Source: Actinomadura alba
Lineage (GTDB): Bacteria > Actinomycetota > Actinomycetes > Streptosporangiales > Streptosporangiaceae
Assembly: GCF_014323705.1 (NCBI RefSeq)
Contig: NZ_JABVEC010000008.1
Span: forward strand, 124,001 to 188,000
Direction of reading: 5' to 3'
Length of the DNA stretch: 64,000 nucleotides
The stretch's first letter is position 1. Every line of letters starts with the position of its first letter. Below the pieces are notes generated by a model. It made no database searches. It was given only the letters and a program-made list of their open reading frames with translations, and was not told the DNA's origin. Shown in pieces: positions 59,544 through 64,000 of this stretch. The translations under genes were made by a program, and so were the position numbers.

Positions 59544-60557
59544 TCAGTAGCCGACCTGTTTCACCTCGCCGCGCTGGAAAGGTCCTCCCTCCATCAGGAG
59601 GTCGGATATGCAGTCGCTCATCGGTAGTTCCAGGTCATTCTGCATCCACATGAACTGGCCGGTTGGATTGGCCTCCAGGAAGACGTATTCACCATCCGGT
59701 GTGACGATGAAATCCAGTGCGCCATAGACGACCCCGAGCTCGTCCAACAATGCCTGTGTCTGCTTGACGATCTGCTCGGGAAGCGGCCGATAGTCGCCGT
59801 AGTGCATTTGATCCTGCGCGGCCCGCCAGTCGACCTGGGTCGCCTCATGGCCCTGCGAGTCGACCGTCACGGGGAAATAAGTGTTCCCGATGACGGTGAG
59901 TCGCACCTCGTACGCCTTTTCGATGTACTCCTGGAACTGGCACATCGTGTGGCGCACCCGGCCCAGATGCTCTTGGATCTCATCACCGACCACGGTGGTG
60001 AGCAATCCGGACGGAAAGGCGCCGGGATAGTGGATCACACCTCCGCTCAAGGATTTGTAGACCAGTTTCCCTTCATTGCCTTCCAGCACCCTGGCGACCT
60101 CGTCCGGGTCGTTGGTCAGCAGTGTCCGGGGAACCCGCATTCCGAACTTCTTCGCCATCGCGAGTTGGAACGGCTTGAGATCGGCGACCGCGTCGATATC
60201 GGGACGGTTGATCCACAGGCAGTCGGTCGCGCGGAGGATCCCGCCGACGCCGTGCAGCGCCTCGTAGCGGGCGAACTGCCGCTCAGACTCCCCCATCTCG
60301 TCACCGAACTCGAACGCGGTGGGCCGGCGATACCAGACGCCGGACATCGCGCTGAGGTCGAGCTCGCGGTCGCGGTGTCTGAGCACCTGCCGCCCGCCCG
60401 CGAAGTCGGAGGTGGTGAGGCTGAGCTCCTGTGGAAAGTAGCTGGTGTCGACCCGGACGACCCTTGCCCCTTTTGACTTCAGGCTCCGGACGACCGGGTC
60501 GACGGTGGGATCGAAGTCCTGTGTGAGTATCAGGACCTCAGGTGATCGTGCGGCCAT
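59544..60557 (-). CDS. tgmB: ATP-grasp ribosomal peptide maturase (graspetide synthetase, SAV_5884 type)
   Basis: A 337-residue ATP-grasp ligase of the MvdC/MvdD type. Start EVLILTQDFDPTVDPVVRSLKSKG, the substrate-binding part GVWYRRP, ATP-binding KLVYKSLSGG near 170, FQEYIEKAYEVRLTVIG, and the metal-binding end VYGALDFIVTPDGEYVFLEANPTGQF. These enzymes activate Asp/Glu side chains of a precursor peptide and close esters or amides with Thr/Ser/Lys. It lies 3 bp after the precursor gene, so the two are coupled. Confidence 0.94.
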   Translation of the reverse strand: MAARSPEVLILTQDFDPTVDPVVRSLKSKGARVVRVDTSYFPQELSLTTSDFAGGRQVLRHRDRELDLSAMSGVWYRRPTAFEFGDEMGESERQFARYEALHGVGGILRATDCLWINRPDIDAVADLKPFQLAMAKKFGMRVPRTLLTNDPDEVARVLEGNEGKLVYKSLSGGVIHYPGAFPSGLLTTVVGDEIQEHLGRVRHTMCQFQEYIEKAYEVRLTVIGNTYFPVTVDSQGHEATQVDWRAAQDQMHYGDYRPLPEQIVKQTQALLDELGVVYGALDFIVTPDGEYVFLEANPTGQFMWMQNDLELPMSDCISDLLMEGGPFQRGEVKQVGY

Positions 60558-60560
60558 GTA

Positions 60561-60866
60561 TCAGGCGCAGATGTCGTCGAGGGTCTTGTCGAACGGCGGG
60601 CTGTAATACGTCTGGGTGTACGAGCTGTACCCGGCCGTGATGTCCCCCTCCGGGGCGACCCAGGTCTGGGATTCGGGATCGTAGTGACCGGCCTGGGGGT
60701 CAGGGCCGTCGACCCAGGCCGGATTCCACGGCTCGGCGTAGGCGTAGGCGAACGGCCGCTCGTCGCCCTCAGGTCCCGGTATCGCTGACGGGTCGATGTT
60801 GGCGTGGTCCGGTGACAGGAAGGGACGGCTGGTACGGAGCGGGGGCGGCGTGATCACGTTGGACAT
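60561..60866 (-). CDS. tgmA: Graspetide precursor peptide (ATP-grasp-modified RiPP)
   Basis: A 101-residue precursor. The leader contains RPFAYAYAEPWNPAWVDG and YDPESQTWVAPEGD, the form expected of TgmA-type peptides (Y-D-P-x-x-Q). The C-terminal core is about GYSSYTQTYYSPPFDKTLDD plus ICA: Ser/Thr/Lys donors (S, S, T, T) and Asp acceptors (three Asp), suitable for ring esters or an amide. A single C-terminal Cys is unusual. AGAAAGG lies 7 bases before the ATG. Where the leader is cut is unknown. Confidence 0.88.
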   Translation of the reverse strand: MSNVITPPPLRTSRPFLSPDHANIDPSAIPGPEGDERPFAYAYAEPWNPAWVDGPDPQAGHYDPESQTWVAPEGDITAGYSSYTQTYYSPPFDKTLDDICA

Positions 60867-60894
60867 GGACTACCTTTCTCGCATCTTGCACCGA

Positions 60895-61200
60895 CTACGG
60901 GGATTCCTTTTCTGATGTGGTTGGTTCGGTGATCCCAGTGAGCCCGGACACCTCGCCCGAGAAAGACCAGACCAGATGGGTCGCGTCGTAATGGCCGGCG
61001 GCCAGCCTCAGTTCGTTTTCCGGCTCGAACTCGGAGCCGATTTCGTACAGATATGCGAGCGGCGCCGCACGGCTCACCCTGGAGCGCGCACGCGACCGCG
61101 TCGGCTTGGCAGGAACGACGAGATAGCCGCCGTGCAACTCTGGACGGTCGAGCCGTAGAAACGTCGGCCAGCGATACGGTTCGGCTCCGCGTCCGATCAC
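60895..61200 (-). CDS. Hypothetical protein upstream of the graspetide precursor
   Basis: A 101-residue frame (GTG start) ending 28 bp before the precursor gene on the same strand. It reads YRWPTFLRLDRPELHGGYLVVPAKP and LAYLYEIGSEFEPENELRLAAGHYD, which looks like a soluble, protein-like sequence, but I recognise no family. GGGAGG is only 1-2 bases from the GTG. It may be a new member of the RiPP cluster; the alternative is a leader region without translation. Confidence 0.5.
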   Translation of the reverse strand: MIGRGAEPYRWPTFLRLDRPELHGGYLVVPAKPTRSRARSRVSRAAPLAYLYEIGSEFEPENELRLAAGHYDATHLVWSFSGEVSGLTGITEPTTSEKESP

Positions 61201-61208
61201 GCCTCCCG

Positions 61209-61261
61209 AAGATCAATGATCTTTCCTGGAAAACATGACACGGATCATGTATGCCTGTCAA
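61209..61261 (-). promoter_or_regulatory. Promoter and two palindromes of the graspetide operon
   Basis: TTGACA on the minus strand (61261-61256) is a perfect -35. Seventeen bases on lies TCATGT, a poor -10. Two perfect palindromes follow: ACATGA-N6-TCATGT (61233-61250), which covers the -10, and AAGATC-AAT-GATCTT (61209-61223), just before the GTG. They look like operators for a dimeric repressor; no regulator gene is adjacent. Confidence 0.55.
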
Positions 61262-61267
61262 TGGCCA

Positions 61268-61543
61268 TCAGTCGGGCAGGGTGGGCAGCGTCAGTCGTCC
61301 GTCCTGCCATTCGGGCCGGACGTAACCGCGGATCTCGACGCTCCGTTCAATGGCGGAGTGGTCGAGGATCTCGCGAACGGTGAGCGTGCTCGTGAGCCGG
61401 GCGGCCCCGGGGAAGAGAACCGCGCGGCCGGACCGCCCGTGCTCGGCAGCGGCTACGGCCGCTCCCTTGATGAGGTCGGCGGTGCCACGGCGTTCATCGC
61501 CGAGAACCGTCAACCTTCCAGGTCCCGGCCGACTCAGCACCAT
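61268..61543 (-). CDS. Small hypothetical protein
   Basis: A 91-residue frame with start ATG overlapping, divergently, the ATG of the phosphatase fragment. GRAVLFPGAARLTSTLTVREILDHSAIERS and YVRPEWQDGRLTL look like a small actinomycete protein family that I recall only vaguely; the C-terminus may be shortened. No motif indicates function and no ribosome site is clear. Confidence 0.5.
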   Translation of the reverse strand: MVLSRPGPGRLTVLGDERRGTADLIKGAAVAAAEHGRSGRAVLFPGAARLTSTLTVREILDHSAIERSVEIRGYVRPEWQDGRLTLPTLPD

Positions 61544-61694
61544 GGCCAAGCCCCGCGGCGGAGACTGGCTCGACGACGAGATGGCCGAGCTCAAGGCCTA
61601 CGGCGTCGACATCCTGGTATGCGCCCTCACCAGTGCTGAACTCGGAGAATCAGGCCTTGCGAACGAACCACGAGCCGCACACGAGGCCGGGCTG
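61542..61694 (+). pseudogene. N-terminal part of a split dual-specificity/tyrosine phosphatase-like gene
   Basis: Fifty-one codons, MAKPRGGDWLDDEMAELKAY to EPRAAHEAGL, are the start of a phosphatase-fold protein whose catalytic half lies at 62754-63038. The coding sense stops at 61694 where a 1,059-bp segment begins. The join L-YFVPVPIPDR would restore a continuous domain and the insert length is a multiple of three, so the two pieces were once one gene of about 145 residues. Confidence 0.8.
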
Positions 61695-61715
61695 TCTAAG
61701 GCCCATCGCACGACC

Positions 61716-62725
61716 AGCCCCAAAGTAGCGGTTAGGTTGGCGGGATGAGGATCTTGCATCTGTCCGATACGCACCTCGACCGTGCCGGCGGACCGGACGC
61801 CGACGGGGCTGACGGCACGGCGGCGCTTCGCCGCATGCTCGCCGACCTGGTCCATCTGCGCGACCTCGATGCTGTCGTCGTCACGGGGGATGTCGCGGAC
61901 GACGGATCGCGCGAGGGGTACGCGCGGGCGCGCGAACTCCTGGGCGGCTACGCCCGGGAGTGGGGCGCGTCCGTGTTCTATGCGACCGGGAACCACGATG
62001 AACGGGCGGCGTTCACCGAGGTGCTCGGCTGCGGCCACGCACATCCCGATGCGGTGTGCGAGGGGCCCGACGGCGAGCGGGCCGCCGCGAGCACGATCGA
62101 CGGCTGGCGCGTGGTCACCCTTGACTCCCTCGTGCCGGGCAAGGGCTACGGCCGGATCGGCCGGGCCCAGCTCGACTGGTTGCGCGAGGTATTGGTCACC
62201 CCCGCGCCGCGCGGCACGATCCTGGCCTTCCATCACCCGCCAGTCGCGCTGGATGTCGAGGTGCAGCGAGCGCTCGGGCTACAGAATGCCGACGAGTTGG
62301 CCGCGACGATCCGCGGAACCGACGTGCAGCTCATCCTCTGCGGCCACTTCCACCTCCAGATCCTGGGGCGCTTGGAGCAGGCGACGGTTTGGGTGACGCC
62401 CGGTGTCGTCAGCCGCATCGACCTGACCGCCCGTCCCGGCACCGAGCGCGCCGTGCACGGCCCTTCGGCCTCCCTCGTCCAGCTCGGCACGCCCGACGGA
62501 CCGCTCATCCACACCCTCCATGCACGCGACCCCCGCGTGGGCGAGACTGTCTACGAAGCCGACGAGGACGAGATGCGCGAGGCCATCGAGAAACTCGGCC
62601 CCTCTCGGGTGAGTCTGAACTGAGAACCCGGCGCATCGAAGGTGACGTGCCGTCCGAGTGCAGGTCCGGGCGGCACGACCGTTACGTGTCGATCCAGAAA
62701 CGTCACGCAGAGCTACTTTGGGGCT
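61716..62725. mobile_element. Inverted-repeat-bounded segment carrying a metallophosphoesterase
   Basis: AGCCCCAAAGTAGC at 61716-61729 and its exact complement at 62712-62725 bound 982 bp that contain one intact gene and no transposase. The segment sits inside the split phosphatase gene (breakpoints about 61695 and 62753). This is what a non-autonomous transposon or MITE-like cassette with cargo would look like; direct target repeats are not clear. Confidence 0.6.
61745..62623 (+). CDS. Calcineurin-like metallophosphoesterase (CpdA-like)
   Basis: A 292-residue enzyme with all metal motifs: SDTHLD near 7-12, VVVTGDVADD near 45-54, ATGNHDE near 80-86, AFHHPPV near 160 and CGHFHLQ near 199. CpdA-type enzymes split cyclic nucleotides or other phosphodiesters. 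It has no signal peptide. TAGGTT ends 6 bases before the ATG, the layout of leaderless actinobacterial promoters. The gene lies whole between the 14-bp inverted repeats and interrupts a phosphatase gene; its intact frame suggests it is still in use. Confidence 0.9.
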   Translation: MRILHLSDTHLDRAGGPDADGADGTAALRRMLADLVHLRDLDAVVVTGDVADDGSREGYARARELLGGYAREWGASVFYATGNHDERAAFTEVLGCGHAHPDAVCEGPDGERAAASTIDGWRVVTLDSLVPGKGYGRIGRAQLDWLREVLVTPAPRGTILAFHHPPVALDVEVQRALGLQNADELAATIRGTDVQLILCGHFHLQILGRLEQATVWVTPGVVSRIDLTARPGTERAVHGPSASLVQLGTPDGPLIHTLHARDPRVGETVYEADEDEMREAIEKLGPSRVSLN

Positions 62726-62753
62726 CATCGCTCCTTCCCGAGCGGGCCCCCCG

Positions 62754-63038
62754 TACTTCGTTCCCGTCCCGATCCCCGACCGCGACGTTCCCAATCTCGC
62801 GACCGTCCTGCCCACCATCCAGAGACTCTCCGCACGGCTACGCGACGGAAGTCATGTCGTCACGCACTGCCGCTTCGGTATCGGACGATCCTCGCTCCTC
62901 GCCGCAGCGCTCATGGTCCTGAACGCCGTCGATCCAGACACCGCATGGCACGGGCTCGAACAAGCCCGAGGCCTCGCGGTCCCCGACACCGCCGAACAAC
63001 GAGACTGGCCCCTTAAGCTACTGCGCGAAACGCCTTGA
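62754..63038 (+). pseudogene. C-terminal, catalytic part of the split phosphatase-like gene
   Basis: Read from TAC at 62754: YFVPVPIPDRDVPNLATVLP, then HVVTHCRFGIGRSSLLAAAL with the phosphatase P-loop H-C-x5-R-S (HCRFGIGRS), and the end VPDTAEQRDWPLKLL. The catalytic Cys and Arg are intact, but the N-terminal third is separated by 1,059 bp. The frame is open upstream to 62658 through the inverted repeat, so a hybrid protein could still be made; more likely it is inactive. Confidence 0.78.
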
Positions 63039-63061
63039 CAACTCGGGCTCAGATTCCACAT

Positions 63062-63262
63062 AACCGGCGGATAGTCACCCAAATCGGTCTGCTTACCGCG
63101 CTGCTTGCGCGGATGCGTCTTGATCAGCTCGCCATGGATGAAGAACTGCACCATGGTGAACGTCGAGCGAGCATCGACACTCTTGCCGATATGCCGCCAC
63201 GGGATGGAGTACAACACCCCATCCACGCGGGCGTGGATGTAGCGGTCGACGCGCGGGGTGAG
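63062..63262 (-). pseudogene. IS21-family transposase (IstA) C-terminal remnant
   Basis: The minus strand encodes PRVDRYIHARVDGVLYSIPW, then RHIGKSVDARSTFTMVQFF and GELIKTHPRKQRGKQTDLGD, the well-conserved beta-barrel after the integrase core of IS21 transposases. Only about 65 codons remain, with no IstB. Confidence 0.75.
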
Positions 63263-63448
63263 CAGCAACCCGGTCTCGAACCTCGTCCGGCACCGGCCGC
63301 AGGAGTGTGTTGTGCCCGGTTGTCTGTGCCGGGATCGGGTCCGGTCGTATCCGTCGGATCTGACCGATTGAGCTTCTCCCCGGGGCCTGGACACCCTCGA
63401 CAATGGATCTTGATCCATGGCGAGGGAGTTGTTGGTGGCACGTGTCCG

Positions 63449-63579
63449 TCGAAGTACGGAGATGAGTTCAGGCGCGACGCTGTGGCCCTGGCCCGAGAGG
63501 GGGCCCGGTCCGGTCGGTCGCGGCTGTCGCCCGCGAACTTGGCGTCAACCACGAGACGCTGCGGACCTGGGTCCGCGCA
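63449..63579 (+). pseudogene. Frameshifted IS3-type OrfA transposase remnant
   Basis: SKYGDEFRRDAVALAREGA in one frame continues, after a frameshift near 63515, as VAAVARELGVNHETLRTWVR, the helix-turn-helix of IS3-family OrfA. Start and end are missing. Confidence 0.7.
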
Positions 63580-63585
63580 CGCTGC

Positions 63586-63999
63586 TCACCCAGCCGCTTG
63601 ACCACCGTCGTCCAGGCCATCCTCACCCTGCACCAGCAGGCAATCTGAAGGTGGAATCTCCTCACTGAGGACCGCGTGAACCCCGATCTGTGACTCCCAG
63701 TATGTCCAGTTCACGCCGAGGGCTCGCAAGCCCCGGTCGGCGGCGCCATACATCCGGGGGCTGGTCAGGGCTGCGGGCCCAGTCCGTCTTCCGCGATCTG
63801 GTAGGCCACGCCCGGCAACACGAGGCTCGGCCAGCCGCCACCGACTCTCACGACCGCCTCTCGGATCAACGAGGACACCGGGGCCGTGCATCACCATCAG
63901 CAGCGGCAGGAGTAGCCAAGTCCACGGTACTGGGACCGCGATGAACGTCAATCCTGCGCCCAGTGTCGTCAGTAGGACGAGCGCCCAGGGGGCGCGAAT
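63586..63999 (-). CDS. Partial open frame with two membrane helices, running out of the window
   Basis: The frame is open to the window end. Its upstream part has two hydrophobic segments (PWALVLLTTLGAGLTFIAV and TWLLLPLLMVM); the rest is Arg/Gly-rich and less convincing. A second frame gives a protein-like end, GGGWPSLVLPGVAYQIAEDG, so a frameshift near 63890 is possible and this may be a decaying membrane-protein gene. Confidence 0.3.
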   Translation of the reverse strand: MRAPWALVLLTTLGAGLTFIAVPVPWTWLLLPLLMVMHGPGVLVDPRGGRESRWRLAEPRVAGRGLPDRGRRTGPAALTSPRMYGAADRGLRALGVNWTYWESQIGVHAVLSEEIPPSDCLLVQGEDGLDDGGQAAG

Positions 64000-64000
64000 C

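Overview
The window is GC-rich DNA with dense, often overlapping genes, many GTG starts, a dnaK-cbpA-cbpM-clpB stress operon, OafA-type acyltransferase, Imm49, MpaB-type and SAV_5884-type ATP-grasp families. Together these point to a filamentous actinomycete, most likely Streptosporangiales (inference from gene families and codon use; not proven). No rRNA, tRNA or CRISPR array was seen.

Layout. 0-4 kb: the end of a histidine kinase, then three flavin-dependent (LLM) monooxygenase genes in one minus-strand operon behind a clear promoter. 4-11 kb: heat-shock block with clpB, cbpM, a CbpA-like dnaJ and dnaK on the minus strand and grpE divergent; a copy of the dnaK 3' end sits in front of grpE. 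11-17 kb: phosphoribosyltransferase/erythromycin-esterase fusion, zinc alcohol dehydrogenase, HtrA-like protease, APH-fold kinase. 17-27.5 kb: metal handling, with a CopZ-like chaperone and CsoR-type operator, a STAS protein, MFS exporters, SCO1 and PCu(A)C lipoproteins, a FecBCD-type ABC importer, two related small membrane proteins, and a CmtR-type repressor with a cation efflux protein.

27.5-39 kb: MpaB-like oxygenase; a two-gene operon of a metallopeptidase/VWA protein and a protein with two AAA modules; convergent to it a repeat protein and a 2OG-Fe(II) oxygenase with a Cys/Asp/Glu-rich tail; a transposase scar; a secreted beta-sandwich protein; and the C-terminal half of a DUF4132 protein. 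39-47 kb: Ser/Thr kinase followed by a polysaccharide cluster (Egh-like GT2, GH113-like hydrolase, sugar nucleotidyltransferase, SGNH-fused acyltransferase), which reads as an O-acylated beta-mannan-type locus. 47-52.7 kb: two-component system divergent from a lipoprotein / fusion protein / MacB-type ABC exporter operon.

52.7-64 kb is accessory: cupin, double Imm49, HIT, DHFR-like, two carboxymuconolactone-decarboxylase-like proteins, a graspetide (omega-ester RiPP) cluster (precursor, ATP-grasp ligase, ABC exporter), and a tyrosine-phosphatase-like gene split by a 1,059-bp segment that carries a metallophosphoesterase between 14-bp perfect inverted repeats. Scars of IS630, IS21 and IS3 transposases lie around it.

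The strongest candidates for something undescribed are the inverted-repeat-bounded metallophosphoesterase cassette, the Cys/Asp-tailed oxygenase beside the VWA/AAA pair, the mannan-like polysaccharide locus, and the duplicated dnaK tail at grpE.
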